A stretch of 33,450 nucleotides of DNA from positions 1-33,450 of the IMG/VR virus record IMGVR_UViG_3300012920_000132. The stretch is one strand, 5' to 3'. Positions within the stretch are counted from its first letter, which is position 1; each line of letters begins with the position of its first letter. The DNA comes from a virus. The notes below the pieces were generated by a model that was not told where the DNA came from, did not search any database, and saw only the letters and a program-made list of their open reading frames with translations. This document shows, piece after piece, positions 9,055 through 17,125 of this stretch. Made by a program: the position numbers and the translations under genes.

Positions 9055-9539
9055 TAGAACAACCCGAACTGTTTTGCATCACTAGCCGCGCCACCAAAAC
9101 TCTGAAGTGCCAGGATTTGTCCCTGGCGTTTGGCCAGGTTGCCAGCACCGATATACTGGGCAGACTGCATTGCACCAGCCGCTTCAATAATCTTAGCTTG
9201 CTCTTGAGACATCTCCTGGTTCTCTTTGGAGGTGTAGAAGTCAGTCACACCCTTGCCCAGGTTGTAGACAGCCAGGTTTTGAACAGAGCCAGAGAACGGG
9301 TCAACAGAACCAGCCGCGGCCCTAGCATTGATGGATGCCAGGTTCTCGGCCACTTTCTTCAGGACCTCAATGCCCTGGCGTTTGTGGTTCAATGTCTCGG
9401 CACGGGCCTGAAGCATCTGGACCTTTGCTTGCATGGTCGCTTGCTGGGCTTGCATATTGTACATGGCTTGTTGTGCGCGGCCCATTTGCATCTGGGCAAA
9501 ACCACCTATAACCTGTGCGCCTACTGCTATTGCTTCCAT
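9054..9539 (-). CDS. Internal virion protein, gp14-like
   Basis: A 161-aa Ala/Gln/Met-rich helical protein starting MEAIAVGAQVIGGFAQMQMG, then a long amphipathic helix rich in Gln and Ala, and a GSVDPFSGSVQNLAV turn near residue 77. Short Ala/Gln-rich proteins directly after tail tube B are typical gp14 counterparts, which T7 places in the outer membrane during ejection. Its start lies one base after the tail tube B stop, and its stop overlaps the next start. The role is inferred from position and composition. Confidence 0.7.
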   Translation of the reverse strand: MEAIAVGAQVIGGFAQMQMGRAQQAMYNMQAQQATMQAKVQMLQARAETLNHKRQGIEVLKKVAENLASINARAAAGSVDPFSGSVQNLAVYNLGKGVTDFYTSKENQEMSQEQAKIIEAAGAMQSAQYIGAGNLAKRQGQILALQSFGGAASDAKQFGLF

Positions 9540-9540
9540 A

Positions 9541-11514
9541 TTACTGCCCCACTGAAACCTTATAGTCCAAAGCCAGCACCGTCAGATTGAGCGGCACGGT
9601 TTGGGTGATTGTTATCTGCCCCTCTTTGTCAAAGCCCAGGAGAGGCCCCACGGTCTTGATACCCGTAAACTCTTGGACAGCCGTGTCCAGGTTGCTCTGA
9701 CCAAACTGTCGGAACTGGACTTGCTGATTATTGACGGTCATAGCCTGGGTCTCGAACAGTTCGGCGTTGACCTCCAGGATGCGCTTCTTAAAACCTCGCA
9801 ATGAGCCAGACTGTATCTGCGGCTCCACTGGCATGGTCTTGAGTGTAACGCTGTAGTTCAGGCCCACTTCGTAATCTGTTGCGCTGGCTCTGTCAAAAGT
9901 GACGGTATTGCTGGAGACCGTTTCGTCTGGCTGAATGATGCCATCCAGGATGACCTTTACAGTCTCAGTATCCAGGTGAGCGGCTGTGACAGAACTGGCC
10001 ACGCCTGTTGCTTTGACCGCGCTATCCAGGTGAAGGTCGCTATCAAAGTATTCGACAAAGTATTTATCGACACTGTTGATGGTCCGCTTCACCACCGTAT
10101 AAATCCTGTCAACGTCCACGCCTATAGCCTGGAACTCACCATCAGTTGTGAACTTGGCTGGGGCTGTCACCTCCTGGGAACGCAGGAGAGAGAAGACAAT
10201 CATCGACCCATCATCGCCATTCACAATCATCAGACGGTCACTTTCGTCTGTAGATGTGGCTCGGCGGATAGACATATCGACTGGAGACTTGAACAAGTGT
10301 CCAGACAGCATAGAGACGTTGCTGGTGTTGTAGGCCAGTTCGGTATCGGTAAAGGCCAGTTCGTTGAGCGACTTGCCCTTCCGTTGAATGAACAGGGTGC
10401 CACTGTCAACACCCACAATGGGTACATCAGCTTTCGAGCCGTTGCGTGTCGCAATCTTCACAATGAAGTTTGTTGGGGTAATCGGCTCCAGGTTAGCCTG
10501 GGGAACGTAGAACTCACCGCCAGTGGTGAAGATTTGTAGGTCACGACCTGAGAAGATGTCGGTCACGCTGTTCAGGGTTGATGTCGAGATGGTGGCCTCA
10601 AGGCCAGCGTCATCCAGGCCCTCGCCCTTATCGAAGTTGAAAAACTCATTTACCCTGGAAGCCCACACCGTAGATGGCAAAGACCTAGAGCCAGCCATCC
10701 ACAGACGGCCTTCATGGAAGGTCACAGACTTAGGCCAGCCCCGTGATGATGACCAGGCGTCCTCATACCCCGTCTCTAGTTCCCAGTTTCCAGTGGAGAT
10801 GGCGTCAGTCGAGAACAAGGGGACTTCTGCAACGCACCTGACTACAGTGCCTGAGACACGCTCTACAATTCGTAGACGGCCAAAAGTATTTAAGACGTTG
10901 ATGTACTGACCCTCATGCGCTGTCGTGAACACAGAAGATGAGCCAGTGATTTTGATGTTTCCCTCAGTCGCATCTGGAGTGATGCTTCCTGCTGGGTTGC
11001 TGGTAGTAATAGTGAAAGCGTGTTTAGGTAGTTCAGTGAAAGAGATTACAGACTTGGTCCACTCATCATGGTCTGCGCCTCGCACCAGCTTCAGAGGCGT
11101 CATATTTTCATGAACCAGGATAACTGTGTCGGCAGACTGAGCGAAACGCATCTCTGCCAGGTAGGACGCCGCAATCTCACTGATTGCCAGGTAATCGTTT
11201 CCCGACCCATTAATGTTTGTCACCAGGGAACCGTCACGGAAGACGTACATCTTCCCAGCAGTAAAGGCGAACATATAAGTGTCGTCAGTGTTGAACTCGA
11301 AGGGAATGAGACGGACGCCGTTGGCGGCACCGCTATCCAGGGTCGTTACATACCGCAACCCTTCCCTGCGCTTCGCGCCACCCTGGGGCTGAATGACCAC
11401 GTTGGTCGCTGTCTCCAGGGCAGAGTAATACTGCTTCAGGTCAATCCTGGCACGGAGTAGCGGGTCAATTTCACCTACAGAGAAATTTGTTTGTATCTGA
11501 ACAATTCGGCTCAT
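9541..11514 (-). CDS. Tail tubular protein B (nozzle), gp12-like
   Basis: A 657-aa beta-rich structural protein. The N-terminus MSRIVQIQTNFSVGEIDPLL with AKRREGLRYVTTL near residue 50 is the hallmark of the podovirus tail nozzle family. Motifs such as FHEGRLWMAGSR near 265, FNFDKGEGLDDAGLEATIS near 293 and LQIFTTGGEFYVPQ near 325 also fit the family. It forms the distal tail tube below the adaptor. It overlaps the upstream tail tube A gene by ATGA and is one base from the downstream gp14-like gene, so all are probably translated from one messenger. Confidence 0.92.
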   Translation of the reverse strand: MSRIVQIQTNFSVGEIDPLLRARIDLKQYYSALETATNVVIQPQGGAKRREGLRYVTTLDSGAANGVRLIPFEFNTDDTYMFAFTAGKMYVFRDGSLVTNINGSGNDYLAISEIAASYLAEMRFAQSADTVILVHENMTPLKLVRGADHDEWTKSVISFTELPKHAFTITTSNPAGSITPDATEGNIKITGSSSVFTTAHEGQYINVLNTFGRLRIVERVSGTVVRCVAEVPLFSTDAISTGNWELETGYEDAWSSSRGWPKSVTFHEGRLWMAGSRSLPSTVWASRVNEFFNFDKGEGLDDAGLEATISTSTLNSVTDIFSGRDLQIFTTGGEFYVPQANLEPITPTNFIVKIATRNGSKADVPIVGVDSGTLFIQRKGKSLNELAFTDTELAYNTSNVSMLSGHLFKSPVDMSIRRATSTDESDRLMIVNGDDGSMIVFSLLRSQEVTAPAKFTTDGEFQAIGVDVDRIYTVVKRTINSVDKYFVEYFDSDLHLDSAVKATGVASSVTAAHLDTETVKVILDGIIQPDETVSSNTVTFDRASATDYEVGLNYSVTLKTMPVEPQIQSGSLRGFKKRILEVNAELFETQAMTVNNQQVQFRQFGQSNLDTAVQEFTGIKTVGPLLGFDKEGQITITQTVPLNLTVLALDYKVSVGQ

Positions 11515-12128
11515 CCTCTAACCGAAATCAGACTATAGTCCTCAATCGCCTCTATCTGTCTATTCTGGCTGTCAATGGAGGTCGCAACACGAAAGAAACC
11601 GCCACGCATATTCTCAGAGGGAGTACCCATCGCAATGCCTCTGAAATAATCCGCTTTGGTTATCTGGTCGGTCACGGTCTCCGCAATGTTCCAGGCCATC
11701 ATATACTTTAGAAGCTGAACGAAGTAAGTCGGCATCTCACTCTCAGGAGTTTGATACTGGTAATCCACGAATATCTTTTCTTCGCTGGTGATAATCTTAT
11801 CACCCAGGACTTCCCACCCGTACTGGATAGGCCTCGCCGCAGTAGTGCCATCATTGAACACGGCTCTCACATTGTTGAGCCTGTCACCTGGCAACTGGTA
11901 CTCATACTGGAACTCGTTGACAGGAGTGTTGATGGTTCGGGAGAGTTGTGTCTTCTTGAAAGAGAATGTCCAGGGGTGCATCCCAATAGTGCTATCGCGG
12001 ATGTCGTCATAGAGGCGGTCAGTAATCTGAGCCGCATCCGTACCCTCGGAGAAAGAGGAAAGGGGAGAAGCCCCAAGCATAATCAAAGCGTCTGAACATA
12101 TAGACAGTTTGGTATCACCAGAGGCCAT
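11511..12128 (-). CDS. Tail tubular protein A (adaptor), gp11-like
   Basis: A 205-aa protein beginning MASGDTKLSICSDALIMLGA, with WTFSFKKTQLSR near residue 53, YQLPGDRLNNVRAVF near 80 and a C-terminal helix. This is the standard pattern of the podovirus adaptor/tail tube A family, which joins portal to nozzle. It has a TAAGGAG-type ribosome binding site about eight bases before the ATG and sits just after a stem-loop that separates it from the capsid genes. Order before tail tube B matches T7. Confidence 0.92.
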   Translation of the reverse strand: MASGDTKLSICSDALIMLGASPLSSFSEGTDAAQITDRLYDDIRDSTIGMHPWTFSFKKTQLSRTINTPVNEFQYEYQLPGDRLNNVRAVFNDGTTAARPIQYGWEVLGDKIITSEEKIFVDYQYQTPESEMPTYFVQLLKYMMAWNIAETVTDQITKADYFRGIAMGTPSENMRGGFFRVATSIDSQNRQIEAIEDYSLISVRG

Positions 12129-12148
12129 GCCACTCTCCTTAAAGTCTG

Positions 12149-12172
12149 TGGCGACCCCGTTAAGGGTCGCCA
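12149..12172 (-). terminator. Stem-loop between head and tail genes
   Basis: A perfect 9-bp stem TGGCGACCC/GGGTCGCCA with a six-base loop lies in the 54-base gap between the decoration-like gene and tail tube A. No clear run of T follows on the minus strand, so it may be a partial terminator, an RNA-stability element or a processing site. Its position after the capsid genes matches the T7 terminator downstream of gene 10. Confidence 0.6.
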
Positions 12173-12182
12173 GGGAGGAAGT

Positions 12183-12458
12183 TTAGTCAGTGTCTGTGAC
12201 AGCGATGGTTGTACCATCTGACACATCAACCACACCTGAAGCGTTCGAAAGAACGATACACAGGCTACCAGTTGGAGTGTTGCTGTCATGGACATAGATG
12301 AGGTCACCGACCTTCAGAACATCGCTGGCACTATTAAAGTAACCAGCAGTATTCACAGTCGCAATCGCATCAGCCGAGGTGTACGCCCACATCTGAGGTG
12401 AGTTACCAGCTTTCGCTTGGCCACCAATAGGCTGAAGACCAGTTTCAGAATATGCCAT
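12183..12458 (-). CDS. Head decoration/fibre-like protein
   Basis: A 91-aa protein starting MAYSETGLQPIGGQAKAG, followed by PQMWAYTSADAIATVNTAGYF and DVLKVGDLIYVHD. Small proteins with this N-terminal pattern occur directly after the major capsid gene of many marine podoviruses and other phages, where they are taken as capsid decoration or stabilisation proteins. It is the second gene after the scaffold/capsid junction and is followed by a stem-loop. The family resemblance is clear; the exact function is inferred. Confidence 0.7.
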   Translation of the reverse strand: MAYSETGLQPIGGQAKAGNSPQMWAYTSADAIATVNTAGYFNSASDVLKVGDLIYVHDSNTPTGSLCIVLSNASGVVDVSDGTTIAVTDTD

Positions 12459-12471
12459 GTGTCAGTCTCCC

Positions 12472-13317
12472 TTAGCTTTCTCGACAAGTAATCTTCGTTA
12501 TGCCCTCGCCGTCAATCGCTACTGAGCCAGCAGAGAACATTGACGCAACCAGGAAGGAAGTCTTCTCTGGAATGTAGTCAACACGGCTCTGTTGGTTCAT
12601 GCCGATGCCGAGGCCGACAGCGTCCTTATGGAACGCATACACAACACGGTCATTAGAGCCGTCAATGGCCAGGCCACCTTCGTCTCTGTCCCCAATTTTG
12701 ACGAAGGTAAAGCCGAGGAACGAATTTCCAGACAGGTCCCCGCTTACTAAAGCCTTGACCGTGTTGAAATCGCTTGAAGTTACCTCGGTTTCCGCCAGTA
12801 GGGAATCCATGTTGTTGGCGTGGACAAGCATACAACGACCTTCAGCAGGGACGTTTTTCGCGTCCATTACTTTCTTTGCCGCCCGTAGCTTTGCCACGTT
12901 CAGGTTTGTGTTCGAACCACCAACGCTGTTGGCCACAGTGTTTGTGCCAGAAGCGGCTGACAGAGCGTCAATCACTACCTGGTCCATACGGCGACCAATG
13001 GCTCCAGAAACAACCTGGACGAGTTCTGCACGTTCCTGGAAGTTTACTTTTGCCTGGTTGAAGATGTCCGAATATTCCGCGGCGATGTAATCTTCCATCG
13101 TTGCGGTGACCTGTGAGTAGGTCACGTTCAGAGGAGTTACGTCAGTTTGCGGGACACGGATAGTAGCACTACCCTTGCCAATCTTAGGGAATTTAACAGT
13201 TGAACCCTCGACAGTCCGTTCGCGTGTCAGACCAGCCAGCGCACGTTGGCCCTGGTAGGCTTGCTTCACCTCACTGTCGAAGAGGGTTACAAATGCGTTG
13301 CTGATAGATACAGCCAT
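12472..13317 (-). CDS. Major capsid protein
   Basis: A 281-aa protein beginning MAVSISNAFVTLFDSEVKQAYQGQRALAG, followed by VKFPKIGKGSATIRVPQTDVTPLN and YSDIFNQAKVNFQERAELVQVVSGAIGRRMDQ. This is the pattern of coat proteins of the Bbp17-like podovirus family with an HK97-type fold. I chose the ATG at 13317 because AAGGAG sits seven bases upstream; an extended frame starting at 13335 lacks such a site. It follows the scaffold gene after an unusual 178-base structured gap, which may adjust its expression relative to scaffold. Confidence 0.9.
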   Translation of the reverse strand: MAVSISNAFVTLFDSEVKQAYQGQRALAGLTRERTVEGSTVKFPKIGKGSATIRVPQTDVTPLNVTYSQVTATMEDYIAAEYSDIFNQAKVNFQERAELVQVVSGAIGRRMDQVVIDALSAASGTNTVANSVGGSNTNLNVAKLRAAKKVMDAKNVPAEGRCMLVHANNMDSLLAETEVTSSDFNTVKALVSGDLSGNSFLGFTFVKIGDRDEGGLAIDGSNDRVVYAFHKDAVGLGIGMNQQSRVDYIPEKTSFLVASMFSAGSVAIDGEGITKITCRES

Positions 13318-13354
13318 TTGCTTGCTCCTTCGCAAATTAAAAACAAGGTTTCAC

Positions 13355-13475
13355 ATCGCTAACGGTTGTCCGTGTCGGGCCGCATATTGCGAGAACTGGC
13401 CGCAAAAGAAAACGGTTGTCAGTTACACCCAACATAACCCCAAAAGGGGCGATTGGCAACTAACAACCGTTTGTA
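13355..13475 (-). repeat. Structured spacer between scaffold and capsid with nested hairpins
   Basis: The 178-base gap 13318-13495 is the longest in the late block. On the minus strand, arms 13472-13458 and 13424-13410 pair over 15 bases. The one DNA mismatch becomes a G.U pair only in the minus-strand RNA. The loop holds a second hairpin, CCCC-TTTT-GGGG (13449-13438). The distal arm is followed by TCTTTTGCGG, so it can act as a terminator or attenuator. A further copy of the arm (10-mer AACGGTTGTC on the plus strand) lies at 13361, exactly 50 bases from the one at 13411. Confidence 0.7.
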
Positions 13476-13495
13476 ATGGTTAGTTATGTTACGCC

Positions 13496-14323
13496 TTAGG
13501 CTTCCCCAAAGGCCTCCATAAACTTCCTTTCGACACCCTGGGTGTAGTGCATATCGACACCATAACGGGGGTCAGCAACCATGCTGTCCAGTTCGGCACG
13601 GGTTACTTGTGCGCCTTCCTGGAGGTCGATGGTTGGGATAGGCGTCTCATTGTAAGACTGCCTAATCTTGTTGATGCCTGTAATGAAATAAGCGTTCGTT
13701 GAGGCATCAGCCAGGGCCTGGAGTTCCTGGTCATTGATAACGCCAGAAGTGCCTAGCTTTGTGAGCCACTTCTCAGTTTCACCAATAACCCTATCGGCGT
13801 TACGGCCTATTTTGGCCCGTTCCTCCGCCATAGTCGTTTGGGCCACTTCTTCAGCGGCACCCACCGTCTCCAGGTAAAGTGATGCCATTTTGTTGAACGC
13901 ATCCTGGGAGATGCCGTTCTCTTTAGCAATCTCAATGAACTCTCCTAGCATTTCATCATCATCAGAGACGCCAGCGTCAGCCATGACACTGATGTCATAG
14001 TTCCCATCCTTGGGAGCCTTGTGCATCCCTGCGGACATCTTGCCTCGGAGTTCATTGTAAGATTTGAAAACGCCCTCAACGTCAGGCCCATCTTCATCGG
14101 ACCAGAACTGCTGGGGTATCCATTCGGGGCGGTCACCCCAATCAATAGCCTCATCATCAACATCAGGCTCCTGGCCTTCGAGATGGGGCATGGCTTCTGG
14201 CTCTGAGGCCTCCGCCTGTTGTGGTTCTGGGGTTAAATTAAGGAGAGTTTCTTGCTCCTGGTTGTCGCTCTGCGGCTCAGTTGCTTCTGAGTTATCGCTC
14301 ACGGCCAGTTCTTCATCACTCAT
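13496..14323 (-). CDS. Capsid assembly scaffolding protein
   Basis: A 275-aa highly acidic protein. The first 75 residues are rich in Glu, Gln, Pro and Asp, followed by WIPQQFWSDEDGPDVEGVFKSYNELRGKM and a helical middle. It lies immediately before the major capsid gene and after portal, the usual place for scaffold. Phage scaffolds are acidic, helical and have little conserved sequence, and this protein fits that. Start ATG 14323 overlaps the preceding stop by ATGA. No protease domain is evident. Confidence 0.82.
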   Translation of the reverse strand: MSDEELAVSDNSEATEPQSDNQEQETLLNLTPEPQQAEASEPEAMPHLEGQEPDVDDEAIDWGDRPEWIPQQFWSDEDGPDVEGVFKSYNELRGKMSAGMHKAPKDGNYDISVMADAGVSDDDEMLGEFIEIAKENGISQDAFNKMASLYLETVGAAEEVAQTTMAEERAKIGRNADRVIGETEKWLTKLGTSGVINDQELQALADASTNAYFITGINKIRQSYNETPIPTIDLQEGAQVTRAELDSMVADPRYGVDMHYTQGVERKFMEAFGEA

Positions 14324-14529
14324 GTTTCACGACCTCTTTTGATACGCCTCTCAATTTCTCTGACCAGGGAGTTCTGCCCCTCACGGTGAAAACCGTGAGA
14401 AGCCGCGTCCCCTGGGAACCAGGTCGGCTGTTCAATCGTCACATTACGGAGATGTTCCAGGACGGCCTGGCCTTCTTTCGTGGAGAAGCATCGCACGAAA
14501 ATCTTGTCAATCTCTTCGACATCATTCAT
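14320..14529 (-). CDS. Bbp19-like small head-region protein
   Basis: A 69-aa protein containing EEIDKIFVRCFSTKEGQAVLEHLRNVTIEQPTWFPG..., GFHREGQNSLVREIERRIKR. It resembles the Bbp19 family first named in Bordetella phage BPP-1 and common between portal and scaffold genes in podoviruses. Its function is unknown; the position suggests a head-morphogenesis role. It overlaps the portal gene by eight bases upstream and scaffold by four downstream. Confidence 0.8.
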   Translation of the reverse strand: MNDVEEIDKIFVRCFSTKEGQAVLEHLRNVTIEQPTWFPGDAASHGFHREGQNSLVREIERRIKRGRET

Positions 14530-16072
14530 TCGTCTGCTGTCCTTGTTGCATTTGTGTCATTGCGCTTTGCATTTCTGCCACAATCTGCTCACGTTGTTCT
14601 GCGGAGTTCACGACACTGCGCGGCACTCCCATCTTCTCAATGATGTAATCAACCATTGCATCCTGGTTGATTGCCACCTGACCCATAGGCCCTGCTCCTG
14701 CCGCAATCTGAGCGAACTGAAGCACGTTCTGTAGGTCTTCCATGTTTTGAGCCTGGGCCAGCGGGGACACAGGCACAATGCGAACCACCTTGCCATCCGC
14801 TTTCAGCGGCATATCAAGTAGGTTCTGTTCATCCATCACATACAGGATACGGTTCACCAGGGGCATCATGCACTCGGTAATCAGACGACCATAGGCCGCT
14901 CCCAGGTTCTGGGACAGTTCCTTCATGCGTTCCACGATTTCCGTGGCTGACCTGGCTGACTGTGTATCCAGAGGAAGCGTGTCGTCCAGGAGCATCTTCT
15001 TGATGCCCATCACCAGGTCATTGATGACTAGCTGACCGACATTGAAGTCAGACGCAGAGCGTAGTGGCTTCAGGCTTTCGCCCTGGGGACCACCGTTCCT
15101 GGCCACAGGGATGATGGCACCAGGAGCGATGGTTATGTTCTGTGGGTTCAGGACGCCATCATCGGCGGCGGTGTAAACACCAGACACGGCGATAGAAGCG
15201 TTCTTCAGCACCAGTTCCTTGACCTTGTTAAGGGTCTTAATATCAGGCAAAGCACTGACCAGGGGACCTCGGCCATAGACCTCGCCAGAGACTTTCATAT
15301 ACCTGGCAACAATCCACGGGCTGACTTCCATTGTCCGATAGACAATATCGACAGCACCAGCCGCCTTCTTGTCCTTCGAATAGGTCAGGTGATAGCAGTA
15401 AGTCTGCATCTTCTCGGACCAGACAGTGGCCTCAATGAGGTCAATCTCCTCATCTGGCTTCTCGGTCACCTTCTGTTCCAGGTCAGCAGGAAGTTTGGCA
15501 TCTGGCCACTGCCGCTGGATAACATCCAGGCGGACACGCATTTTGCGGTAGACGTTATCGACCACGCCATACGGGCCTTCTTCCAGGCTCACCAGGTACT
15601 GTGGGACAGCCGTGAAGCGGACAGGAGCGTCCTCATCGCCTGGCTGAACCATCATGACGGCTGTGCCAACACAGAGGTCCAATAGAAATTCCGACATAGC
15701 CAGGTCGAAGTTGGTCTGACGCACAACGTCAAACAGCTTCTCGGTGTAGATGTCGAGAGCCTGGCTGATTTCATCTTTACGTTCCTCAGGCACATCGTTG
15801 CCAGCCTGGAGGCGGCACCAGTTACGATATGGCGGGAACAGGGCAGACTGGATGCGGTTAGCGAAACGCTGGGTCGAGTTGATGGCAGTAGCGTCAAACA
15901 CCCTGGCCATCTTGTTCTGACCTGGCGTCTTCCCCTCATAGTAGCCAGAATACAGGTTGCGCTGGGGCAGTGCGAACTCATAGCACTCCTCATAGATGGT
16001 GCGCCACTGGTCCTTCCTGGCTTCGGCCTTCTCGGCCCGTTTCATAACCTCTCGCGGTTCAAGTTTTGCCAT
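14522..16072 (-). CDS. Portal (head-tail connector) protein
   Basis: A 516-aa protein of the T7 gp8/podovirus portal family, forming the dodecameric ring through which DNA enters and leaves the head. Recognisable elements are ATAINSTQRFANRIQSALFPPYRNW near residue 60, EVSPWIVARYMKVSGEVYGRGP near 250, a LPDIKTLNKVKE helix near 275, and the late SARSATEIVERMKE motif near 375. The length is typical. It overlaps the DUF6321-like gene upstream by 14 bases and the Bbp19-like gene downstream. Confidence 0.93.
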   Translation of the reverse strand: MAKLEPREVMKRAEKAEARKDQWRTIYEECYEFALPQRNLYSGYYEGKTPGQNKMARVFDATAINSTQRFANRIQSALFPPYRNWCRLQAGNDVPEERKDEISQALDIYTEKLFDVVRQTNFDLAMSEFLLDLCVGTAVMMVQPGDEDAPVRFTAVPQYLVSLEEGPYGVVDNVYRKMRVRLDVIQRQWPDAKLPADLEQKVTEKPDEEIDLIEATVWSEKMQTYCYHLTYSKDKKAAGAVDIVYRTMEVSPWIVARYMKVSGEVYGRGPLVSALPDIKTLNKVKELVLKNASIAVSGVYTAADDGVLNPQNITIAPGAIIPVARNGGPQGESLKPLRSASDFNVGQLVINDLVMGIKKMLLDDTLPLDTQSARSATEIVERMKELSQNLGAAYGRLITECMMPLVNRILYVMDEQNLLDMPLKADGKVVRIVPVSPLAQAQNMEDLQNVLQFAQIAAGAGPMGQVAINQDAMVDYIIEKMGVPRSVVNSAEQREQIVAEMQSAMTQMQQGQQTNE

Positions 16073-16358
16073 TCTTCTTACCCTTCAATCTCTTTGACAT
16101 TGCCGCGGCCTTCTTCCTGGCATCAGCTTTGGATGACGCCCCCCAGGCGCGTAAGGAAAGGAGTAACCTGGTGGGGCGTCCTTTGCTGTCCCGTTCTGGG
16201 CCAGAGTTCCCTGCCATTCTGGCCAGGAAAGAAGCGCGGCGTGGGTTGTCACCCGAACGAACTGGGGGCTTGAGGTTGGCTCCTTCGGTGCGCTTGAAAT
16301 GAGCGCGACCCGCGGCGTTCAATCCACCCTTAGGATTTTGATGTCTTTTTAGCGTCAC
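16059..16358 (-). CDS. Small basic DUF6321-like protein
   Basis: A 99-aa very basic protein with NPKGGLNAAGRAHFKRTEGANLKPP, RRASFLARMAGNSGP and LLLSLRAWGASSKADARKKAAA. It matches the DUF6321-type proteins found near terminase and portal genes of many marine phages; the function is unknown and DNA contact is plausible. The start is a GTG at 16358, with AAGGGA seven bases upstream and no better ATG in frame before the conserved NPKGG. It overlaps both neighbouring genes. Confidence 0.75.
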   Translation of the reverse strand: MTLKRHQNPKGGLNAAGRAHFKRTEGANLKPPVRSGDNPRRASFLARMAGNSGPERDSKGRPTRLLLSLRAWGASSKADARKKAAAMSKRLKGKKNGKT

Positions 16359-16569
16359 CCGACTTTCCCTTCAACAAATCCGCATCAGCCTTCCGCGCAC
16401 CGCCCTTGCCAGTGACGAAAGATTTTACGCGGCCCATCGCCCAAGCGTTAGCTGAGACCTTGGGGCGTGAGCCAGAGGAGTAGTATGCTCCCAGTCCACG
16501 GCGGTAAACTTGCATCAGCTTTGAATGACTGAACTTCCCAGCACCTGGGATGCCGCTAAAACTAGGCAT
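16330..16569 (-). CDS. Small basic hypothetical virion-region protein
   Basis: A 79-aa protein, MPSFSGIPGAGKFSHSKL..., with KL and RR-rich helices and a C-terminus rich in Lys, Asp and Ser. The start ATG at 16569 has AAGGAG seven bases upstream; the GTG two codons earlier would leave the site only one base away. It overlaps the genes on both sides, so it belongs to the translationally coupled chain of small basic genes between terminase and portal. No function was recognised. Confidence 0.65.
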   Translation of the reverse strand: MPSFSGIPGAGKFSHSKLMQVYRRGLGAYYSSGSRPKVSANAWAMGRVKSFVTGKGGARKADADLLKGKSGDAKKTSKS

Positions 16570-16744
16570 TTTCACGCTCCTTCGAGATACGGTCCATCAT
16601 TGCTGGCGTTAGCTTGCCAGCCTTATACAAACGCCGCGTGTTCAAGATTTCCCTGCGCCTGGCGTCAGGGTTCTTCGACCCCGCGATGTACTTCTTCGGA
16701 ACACCAGACTTCTTGTCCTTCGGGACTTTCTTGAACTTACGCAC
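16562..16744 (-). CDS. Small basic hypothetical protein
   Basis: A 60-aa protein with KKSGVPKKYIAGSKNPDARRREILNTRRLYKAGKLTPAMMDR, a pattern seen in small basic phage proteins near portal genes. The start is GTG at 16744 with GGAG ten bases upstream. The next in-frame Met comes only near residue 49, so the GTG is needed. Almost a third of its residues are Lys or Arg, which suggests nucleic-acid contact. The function is unknown. Confidence 0.65.
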   Translation of the reverse strand: MRKFKKVPKDKKSGVPKKYIAGSKNPDARRREILNTRRLYKAGKLTPAMMDRISKERENA

Positions 16745-17123
16745 CGCTCAACTTCTCCGACTTGTTCTTTGGAATACCCTTACTCGCGTTTGCGCGGTAA
16801 GGCGACAACAGCAACCTGGTTGCACGACTGCCTCTGCGCCTGGCTCTCGACCTGGCAGAAGCATTGGCCTTGCGCCGCTTCTCCTGGTCGTCCAGGCGTT
16901 TCTCTTGTTTCTCCAGGACGGCTATTTGTTTAGCCAGGGCTTTTTCGGCTTTCTTTTTTTGGGCCTCCATAGCCTTCTTCTGAGCGGGAGACGGTTCGCC
17001 CCTACGCTCATGCTTGTCAATGCCAGCAACAGTATCGACTGTTTCTTGAAGGGCCTTTTTGCCGATATTTGTGACGGCATCTGTGACCTTCTTAAAAGGC
17101 TTGAAGAACGAACCCAGGCCCAT
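16737..17123 (-). CDS. Small basic coiled-coil protein, paralogue of its neighbour
   Basis: A 128-aa protein starting MGLGSFFKPFKKVTDAV, with a Lys/Glu/Gln-rich coiled coil near 40-85 (LEKQEKRLDDQEK) and a basic tail RSRARRRGSRATRLLLS. The same coiled-coil-plus-Arg-rich order occurs in the gene immediately upstream (17126-17395), so the two are tandem paralogues. Proteins of this kind sit next to terminase in many podoviruses; a DNA-packaging or virion role is inferred from position only. Confidence 0.7.
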   Translation of the reverse strand: MGLGSFFKPFKKVTDAVTNIGKKALQETVDTVAGIDKHERRGEPSPAQKKAMEAQKKKAEKALAKQIAVLEKQEKRLDDQEKRRKANASARSRARRRGSRATRLLLSPYRANASKGIPKNKSEKLSGA

Positions 17124-17125
17124 GA

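Noticed and set aside
12599-13090. Plus-strand open frame of 163 codons
   Set aside because: Antisense to the major capsid gene and without any start signal.
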